64,000 bases of DNA from Triops longicaudatus (taxonomy: Eukaryota > Arthropoda > Branchiopoda > Notostraca > Triopsidae): positions 124,001 to 188,000 of the forward strand of contig JAGQDJ010000086.1 in the NCBI GenBank assembly GCA_022885665.1, in the 5' to 3' direction. Every line of letters begins with the position of its first letter. Within the stretch, counting starts at the first letter, position 1. Shown here in pieces: positions 33,201 through 42,379 of this stretch. The notes beneath the pieces were generated by a model. The model worked only from the letters and a program-made list of their open reading frames with translations, did no database searches and was not told the origin of the DNA. Made by a program: the position numbers and the translations under genes.

Positions 33201-36200
33201 CTCGAAAAACATTCCAATTTTTACTTAAGGTTTATGAAAAATTTGTACCGAAAAGAATAAAAACGCTAGTAAAGAGTTAAAAATATAAATAATAAAAGTT
33301 AAAAAAAATCAGAAGAAAACTGTGTAACAAATTTATATAACGATATTAACGATATTAAATTAAAAATATGAAAATACGTTTAGCAATTTAATTATCAAAT
33401 CATTACAAGGAGAAATTTAGAATAAGGAAGAATATGACAACTTGTTCACGGTGAAGAGTAAGACGCATAGTACTTAAAATTAAAGCTGACGCAAGCAAAG
33501 TCGCGTGCATTTTGGCATTCGCGTTCACACTGTAACAAAGAAGATGCCTGCAGGTAGCGCCGGACGTAAGGACGGCGAATTCTAATCCTTGTACCAGCCT
33601 AGGTACATTTTAAAAAAGGAAATTTTAATGTAATGACGTCAAAAAACTGTAAATTAAGAATGTCAGCTTTGGTCACCTGGCGGAATCCGTCTTCTCTGCC
33701 ACCGCAACGCTCGCTCACAGGGCGGAAGGAACCTCCTCCTAACACTCCGCCTGCTCCTCCTCCGAAAGCACCACTTCCAAATGAGCCACCTCCAAAGGAC
33801 CCACCTCCGAAAGACCCACCTCCAAAAGAGCCTCCACCAAAACTCGAGGAGCCACCTCCCCCAAAGGAACTGAAACTACCTCCTCCGCCTGGAAAATTCG
33901 ATGCTCCTCCACCGAAAGATCCAGAGCTGGAAACTCCTCCGAAAGAACCGCCGTAATATCCGTCATCTAAAATTTAATCAGACATTGCATTAAACTCTGT
34001 TCGAAATAAAAGTACTGTTGAGGGTTCGAACATGCAAGAGCAAACAGTGACGTGCAAAAGTACACTAACGAGTGAGGTAGTTACGTAGAATTGTTAGTTT
34101 TGTTACATAGTTCAGAAGTCTCAACACGAGTTCCAGTACTGTCACTAGATGGCGAAGTTAATGAAGTCATAACATGCGGAGCAATAAAAGATACGATGCA
34201 TGTTTGGGAACGCAAAAAAAAAGCACCTGTGTTGACCCCAGCAGCTACAGCTACCTGCTGGGGTGGTAGGGTGAGGGGTTCCAACTCCTGGATACTCGAG
34301 TACGTAAAGTTGACCTGAGCGCCCTCTACAAAAACGTTTCAAGTGCTGAAAATCGTACACACACAAACAGTACAACTTAGACAAAGTAATAATGAAATAA
34401 ATAAATAAAGGAGGAGAAAGGGATTAAGTTGTAAGCGTGCGCCACACTCAAAGAAAAACTCCCAGTGCCGTCACGCCGCCAAATAGAGGAACTACATTGG
34501 CAGATCGAGAGAGTAAGGAAGAACCTCGGTTGCTGTACGGGTCCAGACCCGAAGAACTCGAACCTGAAGCAGATGAACTCGGATACGAAGGGTAGACAGA
34601 CGGGCGGTCGCCAACACCGCCAATGTTACCACTGCTGCCAAAGCCAATTGGACGATTTACGGATGTACTGCCACCACCACTAATAATGGTGCCTCCTCCT
34701 CCGCCAATACTCGTTCCTACGCCACCAAAACTGGAGCCACTGTTACTGTAGGTACTGCCACCTACACTGCCGCTATAACCTCCCCCTCCAATACTGCCAA
34801 TGTACCCACCCCCGCCCGAGCTTCCACTATATACCCCGCCTGAGCTTCCACTATATCCCCCCCCAATGCTCCCGATATACCCACCCCCACCAGGACTGCC
34901 ACTGCCACCGAACCCTCCCCCGCTTAAACTGCCGCCGCCGTAGCCGCCAGAAGAGGAGGAAAAACCTCCTCCGCCTCCAATAATTCCACCTCCCCCGCCC
35001 GAGGAGGAGGAGAAGGGAATGTTGTTAAAGGAAGTCGAGGACCAAGAGGTGCCACCTAGGTCAAGTCCACCGAAACCTGATCCGTCAGCTAGAAATATTA
35101 TCACGAACAAATATAATGCACGCAAACATAAGACATAGGACAATGGTGGTTAGCACGTTCACGACTACCCCGGGTCCTGACATAAATATGGTTAGACGAT
35201 GAGAATACCTGACAAACTCTCATAGTAATCGTAGTCGGGATCGTAAACCAGGCGTCCATCTTTCTGCTCGAAGCGGCTCAAGCGGCAGATTCGGTAACGT
35301 TCGCTGTACATGGCCGAACGGCAGCGATAACTTGTCTATAAATGCATTCCTTTTATTTTAACATAATTTCAAATGCGATAGACAATCCCTCCACTTACAC
35401 AATATTTGGATCCCTATGAAATGCACTTTAACCGAATCATCTAATGTGAACTACTATAAAAGTATGTACAAAATACTGCAGCTGTCTCAAGATTTGACTT
35501 GTTGCCGAGTGGAAACTAGACACTTGCGAGCGAATTGGATTAAGGTACTTTTTAAAGTGTCCGAAGCTTCGAGACCGTTATCTTAAAGGAAACCTTTGGG
35601 AAGTAAACACGACTATATGCTCTAGGTAACGCTAGGTTTACGTTAGTTGTTATTATGTCGTGCTATTATGTGCTTGATTGGTTTATGTCAGGATGTGCTA
35701 ATTCAGATTAGGTTGGGTTAAGCTCGGTAATGTAAGTAAGGTAATTTATTAGGTTAGCTAGGTAGGCTACATTAGGTGACAACGTTAGTTATGTTAGGTT
35801 ATCTATTTGAATTAGGTTTAAGTACGCTAGCTAGATTCCACTAAGTTAATTAGGTTAGGTTGCTTTAAATTAATTAGAATGCATGAGTTAGGTAACTTGT
35901 TAGGCTGGTTAGGTTAGCTTAACTAAGCTATGTTAAGTTAGGCTACGATATCTTACGTAAGGTTAGGTTATAGCAGGCAAGTTATGTTAGAATATCTCCT
36001 TTTGGGTTAATTAGGTTAATTAACGCGATTTGGGAAGGAGTAAGCAAGCTGGCGTGTTACTTATGAGTTAGTAAATTAGTTTAGTTAGTTATTGTTAATT
36101 TTACTTGGATTGTTTCTTAGGTTCGTTAACGAGGTGAAGGAAGTTGTACTGCTTTGATTAAGCTAGTTAACTTGGTTATCTAAATGAAAGCAAGTTGTCA

Positions 36201-39200
36201 AACTATGTAAGTTAATTAAAATAGTGTGTCTTTTTACGAATAGTTGAGTGAGTTATTTTAATTACGTTTCATTCCGCTAGCAAAGTTTTGTAGACTTATG
36301 TTATTTTATGTTAGGCTAGCTAGGTTGTACTGTTTGTTTTGTTAATTTCATATACTTAAAGTTTGGTTAGATGATGTTAGTTTAGTAGTCACGTTATACT
36401 AGGCTACGTATAAGCTAGTTTGGTTAGTTGGATTAATCATATTAGGTTAGTTAGTGCGTCAAGGTGTCATGTTAGCAAAGCCTCTCCAATCGTAATTAAA
36501 CTTCGTGCATTTATTTAGAACTACCGTTGCTAGCTTTCTATAACGCCATTATGTGAAAATTTGTTGGGTAAATCTCAACTGTTCTTACACTACATCTGTA
36601 GTTTAGTTTATAATTGGAAACTCAACTATTGGCAACCGCGTAAGTGGAGGGATTTCTCTATTGTTATGTGTATAAACCTGTCTAAGGCATTCGTCGAGAC
36701 ATTCTGCCAGAGTGCGATCAGTAATTTCGGTCTGGAAATCGGAAGAAAGGCGCGAGTTTCGGTAGCGTTGGAATGCGGTTAAGATATCCCGTCGGCGTCC
36801 GTCAGCATAGAGTGGCGATGTGTCACCCTCACCGCGGCCGTTGGATGGCAGTTCAAGGTTCTGACTGTTGGTGTCCATGCACATAAGCTCAAAATATTGG
36901 TATTTCTGGCCCGTGGCCTGCTGGTTTAACAAATCGTTCGTTTCCAAGTCAGGGTTGTTATAAGAATCCTCTGAAGATAGGTAACAAGACTGTGTCGTCG
37001 GGTCGAAGATAAACGAGCGACATAAATACCTAAAAAACCAGTAAGGTTTAGTGTACGTAGCCATGATTATTAGCTCTGCTATGACGCTACCTGTCGGCTG
37101 CTACACAACGCGTTTGACATTCTTTAATGGTGGCGTTCCGCACTGTTTCCACTTCAAGGAATGAGGAAGTTTGGTCGCGTTCTTCACGAATGAAAGAGAC
37201 CCGGCCTTCGCAGCGACGTTCTTCGGATAAACACGTATTTTCAAAGTAATCAAAGCCAGGATCATCCTCCAAAAACTGAGGGTGCGAGCGCCGCGTGTGG
37301 CGACTGAGGTAACACGCCCGCGAAGTACTGTCGTACGACGCCCCACGACACACGAAGCTGTACTCGTTCAGACACCTACAACAATTAATTGTTATTTAAC
37401 AAAAATGAAAAAAATAAACTGAGAGAGATTTAATCACAAAATTTGACACCCTTTAAATGCTTTTGTTACTTGTCTTCGCATTCAGTACGGTTAGCCACGA
37501 AGTACTCTTTGGCGCCACTGGGCCGAAATTTCTTGCGGGGAATGCGTTCAATGACGTACCGACGATTAGGACACTCGCGTTCGATTCGTGCAGCTAGAGA
37601 AATCAAACATTTTCCATAAAAGGAACCTTTAAGGATTCAAAACTCTCAAAGAATTCTTTAAAAATGCTGGTACGCTGAATCAGAAAGTCCAAATTTGTCC
37701 CAAAAATGAGAAAAGCTACTCAGAAATCTTGCAAAAATTGTCTTCAAAATTGTAAGTTTTTCACGGAACGTATTTAACAAATTCGGGATTCTCTAAATAT
37801 GTAGAACTTCATTTGATAATTCTACTAGAAAATTGGAACACGTCTAAAAGATCTACATTAAAATTCAAAATTCCGATCCACAAACAGAAAATAACGGAAA
37901 GCAAAAGAACAAAACAGCAGAAAAGAAAACGGATTACAAAATAAGAAAATAGCACTCCAATAAATTTAACTAATGACAACATTTTAGCTATTTAAAAAAA
38001 GAAAAACTCGACTAAATCCAAAATCTTCAAACAATTCTGCTACAAGCTGAAGGAGTCAGAAAATTCAAAGAAGTTCGTGCAACCGTTCTACAAATCCCCA
38101 AGAAAATGAGAAACAATATATTTACAAGTCAAACATATTTCGCTGAGGTGGAAATTGCCCGGCGTGGGTACCAGCGTGCCTAAGCCTTCCGGACGTGATT
38201 GTTCACGCGACAGGAAACAAACCGAATCTTCGAAATCGCCAATGTTGCCGTTGCCACCTAACATACCGACACGTCTGCCGGGCTGGAAATCCAAGGAACT
38301 ACAGGTTCGGACCAAATTATTGGCGGCTGTGCGATCTCGTAGACACAAATCTTGGCATTTTTCCAGTACTTGCATCGGAGACGAGGCATCTCGCACCTGT
38401 GTTACCAGGCAATGAATCCCATTAACGTTCGAACCTGAATTCAATTGACTTTGTTTTCTGTCTTCACTTACCACATCGTCGTCAAAGCCTTGGAGTTGAA
38501 AGTTTGGGAGTCGCTCATATACTATTTTACCAACACCGAAATTGCATGTCGTTTGAGCTGGAAATCAAAGAATATAACAGTAAACATAGGAGGACGACTT
38601 TCGGAAATATCGAGTAAGGAAGAGATAAGGGTATCCCTGTGGGATATCCTCAGCTTATGGTACAAGCGTCATAAACGCATCCAGAGATGGCAGTGTCAAT
38701 TTTTTTCTCTATAAGTTTCGTGTGTAGTGATTTTCTACACGACTCCTTTTGTGCAAATCATTACTGCATCAGTAGGTTATAATGTTACTCTAAACGACAA
38801 TATTCCAATCGCATAACAATGAAACTCTTATCTAAATGGGGTTGCTTTCAGAATATTTAACCTACTGATCGGGAGTGATGAAGTTGTATTCTTCCTTTTC
38901 CGTTTTTGTTTTACAGGGTAGAGGCTTCGAATTTCATAAATGGCATCCTCTTGTCATACTGACTAATGAGGGAAGCTGGTGGCATTGGGAAGAGTTGGGT
39001 GCCTTGGCACAATTTTAGCTTTATTTTTTTCCCCACAATATTGCAAACATATTTTTCTCATTCCAAGGCTTTTAGGTGATACTCAATTGGGAACTCGGAA
39101 CTGCGTGAATTCTTAGGTTAAGTTAGGTAAACTTTTCACATCAGAGGTGCTTGGAACCAAAACAAACGGACGGGAACAATGTATTTGGAAGGCTGATTTG

Positions 39201-42200
39201 TGATACAATTTAAGCATTTTTTCCGCAAAAAAATGGTCCGTTTTTCATAATATTATTTCACCTACTACTACTGAAGTTATATAGTGCAAAAGTCTTACTA
39301 AAATTACTCTTGGGTTTAAAAAAAGGCGACTATAATAGAACAGTAATTTTACGGGTCATAGTAGAGAAGTACCAAGAACTTTTTTTTTTCTCTGTCGCCT
39401 TATCTGAGCAGTTTGTGAGTCACATCTCTTTTCAAAAGGTGGTCTACGTGTCATAGCACTGCTCGCTAACTGAAGGAAAAGGACTTCATAGGCCAGTGGT
39501 GCCCAAACTACGGCCCGCGGGCCACATCCGGCCCGCGAAGGTGCTTCATACGGCCCGTTGATTTATACCGCTCATGTATGTCACTGCATAATTTCATTTT
39601 TAACGTCGGCATGATTCTGGCGATACCGGAACATTCAGGCCCGCGAGATTTTATATCATGTCGCGCGCGGCCCTCGGGTGAAAAAAGTTTGGGCACCACT
39701 GTCATAGGCGATCTCTTAGGCACTAATAGGCACGCACGATGAAGAGGCCGACACTATCGTCTTGGAGCACATGTCAGTTTTGTGCAAGACGGCGGCGACT
39801 TTTATTAAAATCATCAAAGTTTCAGTTTCGTAAAATTAACGTGAACTTGTTCGGACATTGGTACAACACGTCTCTCACCAGGTTAAATACTTTCCGAAAA
39901 TTCCAATTAGATGAGGAATAGGAGCTCTGTGCTTTAACACCTTTCGTGTCATAGTACTCGACTCTCACCTAGTGGATGACCTGAAGTACCTTCGCCAGAT
40001 ATTGTTCGTTAATTTAGATACGGCTCGTTAATCAATGATTCAGAGCTAACAGATACAGCTGTAAAGAATTTACAGTACAAAGAGAATTTAAAACAGAATT
40101 TGTAGATTCGGTCATAACTGTCTTCAATTCTTCAATGCTTGTCCTGCCATCTTTGTGATCAGTCTAGGAAGCTGCTACAGTAGTGTGAAGTCACTAACTG
40201 GCACTAAAAATTGATGTAGTGTTTTAAGTAATTTTAAAAGAATGTTTTATCACCATGATAAATGGCCTGAAGCACGGTTAGTGTAGGTTTCCACACAATC
40301 ATGGCAACATTGTTCCGTTACAGACAAATAATTTAAAAATGGCACGAACTGTTGAGTTTTGTACAAAGGAAACGTGATCACTAGCACGATCCAATATCAA
40401 CTGGCGTGTAGCTACCAGGATATGTTAAACGTTATGCTTGTAACGACCCCAATGAAAGTAAAAAAGTTCCATACAAAGTCTGCGGGTGATTACCCCCTCA
40501 CTTGTATGCAATCAACCCACTGAATATTTTTTCTCCTTGTTTTGTTATCAAGGATTTTTACGCTAATATTTACTAATGAATCTAATTTTATGTTAATTTT
40601 GTACGAATCAGGGAAACAGGTCAGTTTACGTAAGATTTAGTTATGTTTACTGTGTGAATAACGTTTACTTTCGGATTCTTTTGTGCTACTTAATGATTGG
40701 ATGACTTTTAGGTGCATAAATTCAACCCCTTGGATGACCATGAATGGACTACGAAGTGGAAGAAGGCGGGGTTTGTGAGCTTCCAAAAAGAAAAAAAAAA
40801 CTGGGGGTGGAATTGCTTTGATGGTCAGTCTATTTTGTCATGATAAGGGTCGTCTACCTGTAGGGCGCGGTTTCATTTACGAGAGACCGGATGTAACCGG
40901 AAGTTACGTCTGGCCTTCCGTGTTTTCCAGTTGCAATTTATCTTGCTATGCTGATGATCTCGGAATTTTTACCCTTTTCCACTTTTACCAAACATACTAA
41001 CTTAAGCTTAACGAGCCAACTTAAGAAGTTTTATAATTCACTTAAAATTTCTTTTGTAAATTTAACTCATCAGCAAAGAAACTGTTTAGGATAATCTTGG
41101 ATTTATAGCCATCAAACCATATAAATGTTTATCAGAAAATATGTAAGAGTTTGATGTGTCAAAATGTGGCTTTAGTGATCTTGCTATTATAATCTAATGT
41201 AGACATTTTCGAAAACTTTCTAGTTAATTAGCTAGTCAGTATTAAGGTTAGTATGTTTGCATTATGAACCCGTAATTTACTTGTGGTAATGTACCATAAG
41301 CATTCAACTTATTTGGTACAGTATTACAGTGCAACCCGCTTATTTAAAAAGGCTCGGAATCGGACAGATAGTAATAAAATATTCGAGGTACTAAAAAAGT
41401 ACAAAATTGCGTATACAACATTCTTTTAGAAATATTTGCTCACGTTTAGCAACTAAACATAAAATTGTCAAATTGGTATATTACGATGGTGAAAGGTGAC
41501 GGAAGCCTACACTGACTCTTGAGAGTTCTTTAATTAATAAATCTATTCAATCATTTAAATTGAAAAGGAAATAAAAATATGTTTATAAATACTTCAATAA
41601 ATTGTAGGGACTGATATCGCTAGAAGCGCGTGGGCTGCTTGTTATCGATAAATAAGGTCGAAATGTTGTTAGGGTGGGAATGTGTAACAGCGGAATTAAT
41701 GAGGTCACATGAGTTCAGGATGAGTCTGAGGGCCGTGGTGTAAAGTGTTTGCTTTGACAAAAAATGAGGGGAGTATGTTTGTGTTGGGTGACACTGGACA
41801 GTGCAGGACGGAAATAGATCAGGTGAGTGAATGCTATTCATAAACGCTAATATGGGAGATATGGGATGTTGGACACATGACAATTTCATTTCCGGACCGC
41901 AAGACGGACCTGACACGCCTTCCGGACTTGTTGAGGTTGACCAACTTTACATGCCAAAGTCGCAACTTGCACAACAGTTTCGGTAAACGGAAAGTATCCA
42001 CGTGTGTAGAAATGTATGTTCGTTTAGCCATGTATTTCCAATAGGAAGAATCTTGCATTTTAGGATATTACAGACAATGAAGTTATAAAGGTAACATTAT
42101 GAGGCTATAATTTTGAAAGAAGCGGAACTCCTGCTTCGGGAACTTTTGGTGTTTTACCGAAGTACCGTGTACTAGTTCGGAGACAGTTTCTTGCCTCGAT

Positions 42201-42379
42201 TTTCGTACAGTTCGTAGAAAAGCTATCTCGGCGAACGCACATATTGCAGAACAGAAAGAAGGTAATGGTTGCAATGAAAACTTACCTTCGGTTAGCATCC
42301 TGAGGACGGTGAGTAGTGAGATGGCTTGCACCATGCTGCGCTGAAGGCTGATTGGGCTACTAATGAGTCCTCCTGGCAT
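30009..42379 (-). CDS. nompA: NompA-like PAN + ZP domain membrane protein, complete
   Basis: Apical extracellular matrix protein; in flies NompA anchors mechanosensory dendrite tips to the cuticle (family knowledge). Exons 5' to 3': 42379-42286, 38557-38126, 37593-37470, 37375-37091, 37029-36678, 35335-35209, 35088-about 34525, 34314-34255, 33966-33677, 33598-33474, 33132-32784, 32233-32094, 32025-31789, 31613-31463, 31377-31037, 30216-30009. Every junction keeps frame, giving about 1292 residues: signal peptide, four PAN modules, a glycine-rich region, a fifth PAN, a ZP domain, a GRRRRD furin-like site, a membrane span and a 69-residue tail. Five PAN modules plus ZP fit NompA; trynity, nyobe, neyo and morpheyus are related alternatives, so the exact name is an inference. 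The donor of the glycine-rich exon is the least certain boundary. Confidence 0.88.
30410..30538. mobile_element. MITE-like palindromic element
   Basis: Begins ATGCTGGATTTACACGCGGA and ends with the inverse CAGTGTAAATCCAGCGT; the arms pair over about 50 bp with mismatches. It sits in the last nompA-like intron. No clear target duplication was found. Confidence 0.55.
30790..30795 (-). promoter_or_regulatory. Candidate polyadenylation signal, short nompA form
   Basis: TTTATT on the + strand, AATAAA on the minus strand, about 210 bases after the stop at 31003 and inside the last intron. It would serve a transcript that keeps the short C-terminus. Confidence 0.35.
31003..31377 (-). CDS. nompA: nompA-like exon: furin site and membrane span
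   Basis: Encodes VYCNSNTGRGSLQSYGRRRR, an acidic stalk and the hydrophobic segment YYGLITALVLLLCIMLLAAC. RRRR-D is a proprotein convertase-like site, expected for release of the ectodomain. If unspliced the frame ends LGTLYNVINT with TAA at 31003-31005. If spliced at TTCAG|GTTGGG (31037/31036) it joins the exon at 30009-30216 in frame. Confidence 0.93.
   Translation of the reverse strand, partial: VYCNSNTGRGSLQSYGRRRRDASSAEVSSAAGENVPTESGKVTQTTGEDAEEELVMEMLKVYSRRDDIPAEELAALKQPEVCLSSTEYYGLITALVLLLCIMLLAACLAGLCFRLGTLYNVINT
31463..31613 (-). CDS. nompA: nompA-like exon: ZP domain, C-terminal part
   Basis: Encodes CPVDDGIFPALDKSRDLDGL, EARFNAFKIPESNFLVFEAT and VRACRGGCQP, the cysteine-rich end of ZP. 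No ATG-started ORF covers it; it was found from splice sites (ttcag acceptor, gtattc donor) and frame. Confidence 0.94.
31789..32025 (-). CDS. nompA: nompA-like exon: ZP domain, part 3
   Basis: Encodes SGSPTPIEYLPAQNILDSRV, RLMILYQGRPTTTIAVGDPL, TFRLESLAGYNLVNDIFATN and VIAKDPYTGRSVQLIDRFG. Acceptor atctag, donor gtaact; the two leftover G bases are completed by T of the next exon. Confidence 0.95.
32094..32233 (-). CDS. nompA: nompA-like exon: ZP domain, part 2
   Basis: Encodes YGDILTNIVVVQFSEMVQTS, RDKRYNLTCLFGGPGEAVVT and SGYIGAG, the middle of the ZP polymerisation module. Acceptor ttacag, donor gtacgt. Confidence 0.95.
32784..33132 (-). CDS. nompA: nompA-like exon: PAN 5 end and ZP start
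   Basis: Encodes NCELSDRGSKDLDISNPSYF ... FYERSY (PAN5 end), then QTCNEDGMEFTLRTPDGFTG, RIYTYGYYDRCFFRGTGGTN and VLRITGPRGYPDCGTQK, the highly conserved N-terminal half of an insect ZP domain. Confidence 0.95.
33474..33598 (-). CDS. nompA: nompA-like exon: PAN module 5 core
   Basis: Encodes AGTRIRIRRPYVRRYLQASS and LLQCERECQNARDFACVSFN. The acceptor is acctag; a nearer gattag would put the sequence out of phase. The donor gtacta is weak but gives FNFNRLL at the join with the next exon. Confidence 0.85.
33677..33966 (-). CDS. nompA: nompA-like exon: second Gly-rich segment, PAN 5 start
   Basis: Encodes DGYYGGSFGGVSSSGSFGGG and at least four GGGSF repeats, then RPVSERCGGREDGFRQ which begins PAN5. 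Acceptor ttttag, donor gtgacc. The open frames on both strands here, including a proline-rich 107-aa one on the + strand, are artefacts of the GGN repeats. Confidence 0.88.
34255..34314 (-). CDS. nompA: nompA-like 60-bp cassette exon
   Basis: Between acceptor gctcag and donor gtagct this 60-bp block reads (G)QLYVLEYPGVGTPHPTTPA in the phase of both neighbours. It starts and ends in phase 1, so including or skipping it leaves the frame intact. The polypyrimidine tract is weak, so it may be alternative or spurious. Confidence 0.5.
34525..35088 (-). CDS. nompA: nompA-like exon: glycine-rich linker
   Basis: About 188 codons dominated by Gly, Ser and Tyr in repeats such as GGGYSGSSGG and GGGGYIGSIGG, joining PAN4 to PAN5. 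Such sequences recall cuticle and silk proteins. Acceptor ttctag (35089-35094). The donor is ambiguous: CGAG|GTTCTT at 34525/34524 fits phase, and TCAG|GTTCGA slightly upstream also would. Confidence 0.8.
35209..35335 (-). CDS. nompA: nompA-like exon: PAN module 4 end
   Basis: Encodes TSYRCRSAMYSERYRICRLS, RFEQKDGRLVYDPDYDYYES, LS. Acceptor tatag after 35335, donor gtattc below 35209. The TTAGGT-rich intron (35336-36677) lies directly upstream. Confidence 0.92.
35625..36470 (+). repeat. Degenerate TTAGGT-rich island
   Basis: More than a dozen TTAGGTTA/TAGGTTAG words on this strand in an intron of the nompA-like gene, with TA, GT and AAG substitutions between them. Smaller islands occur at 333-362, 4405-4745, 7910-8280 (inverse), 58695-58800 (inverse) and 62980-63012 (inverse). 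Confidence 0.7.
36678..37029 (-). CDS. nompA: nompA-like exon: PAN 3 end, PAN 4 start
   Basis: Encodes YLCRSFIFDPTTQSCYLSSE ... KYQYFELMCMD (PAN3), a linker, then FQRYRNSRLSSDFQTEITDR and TLAECLDECLRQ (PAN4). The donor CAG|GTTTAT is weak, but joining to the next exon gives CLRQTSYRCRSAMYSERYRI, a good PAN core. Confidence 0.92.
37091..37375 (-). CDS. nompA: nompA-like exon: PAN 2 end, PAN 3 start
   Basis: Encodes CLNEYSFVCRGASYDSTSRA, CYLSRHTRRS, DDPGFDYFENTCL (end of PAN2), then RRCEGRVSFIREERDQTSSF and ATIKECQTRCVAADR (PAN3). Donor gtagcg at 37090. Confidence 0.93.
37470..37593 (-). CDS. nompA: nompA-like exon: PAN module 2, first half
   Basis: Encodes SARIERECPNRRYVIERIPR, KKFRPSGAKEYFVANRTECE and DK. 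It is bounded by acceptor ctctag and donor gtaaca, in phase with both neighbours, and has no ATG-initiated open frame of its own, so a scan by ATG alone would miss it. Confidence 0.9.
38126..38557 (-). CDS. nompA: nompA-like exon: PAN module 1
   Basis: Encodes QTTCNFGVGKIVYERLPNFQ, then a Cys-containing PAN body (MQVLEKCQDLCLRD ... CSSLDFQPG ... SVCFLSRE) ending NFHLSEICLT. A GTAAGT at 38471 could be taken for a donor, but the nearest acceptor would make a 37-bp intron and shift the frame, whereas reading straight through stays open. Acceptor ttccag, donor gtaaat. Confidence 0.88.
39130..39385. repeat. Dispersed repeat family 2, copy A
   Basis: Words such as CCAAAACAAACGGA, CTACTACTGAAG, TGCAAAAGT and CAGTAATTTTACGGG occur in the same order at 63070-63325, indicating two diverged copies of one element. 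Confidence 0.55.
39494..39701. mobile_element. Non-autonomous hAT element (MITE), 208 bp, 8-bp TSD
   Basis: Begins CAGTGGTGCCCAAACT and ends with its exact inverse AGTTTGGGCACCACTG. The 8-bp direct repeat TCATAGGC flanks it (39486-39493 and 39702-39709). The inner CGGCCCGCGGGCCACATCCG block is the recurrent GC-rich subterminal sequence of hAT MITEs seen in many animals. It is GC-rich compared with its surroundings. Confidence 0.9.
42286..42379 (-). CDS. nompA: nompA-like first exon: signal peptide
   Basis: Reads MPGGLISSPISLQRSMVQAI then SLLTVLRMLTE up to donor gtaagt. A second in-frame ATG at 42334 would give the more typical signal peptide MVQAISLLTVLRMLTEA. One leftover base (G) joins CT of the PAN1 exon to make Ala, so phase fits. 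The 3.7-kb intron makes this assignment somewhat less certain than the rest. Confidence 0.7.

Larger units (their letters stand above)
38558..42285 (-). other. nompA-like first intron (3.7 kb)
   Basis: Contains the hAT MITE (39494-39701), one copy of a dispersed repeat (39130-39385) and a pogo-like end near 41330-41400. No other gene is seen; minus frames of 74-98 aa at 41620-42058 have no domain. Confidence 0.55.

Noticed and set aside
33633..33956. 107-aa proline-rich + strand frame
   Set aside because: It is the antisense of the GGN-rich exon of the nompA-like gene.
34465..34683. 72-aa + strand frame over the nompA-like exon
   Set aside because: Antisense shadow; the minus strand is the coding one by splice phase and PAN/ZP context.
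38435..38471. Possible intron with GTAAGT inside the PAN1 exon
   Set aside because: It would be only 37 bp and would shift the frame into a stop; unspliced reading stays open.
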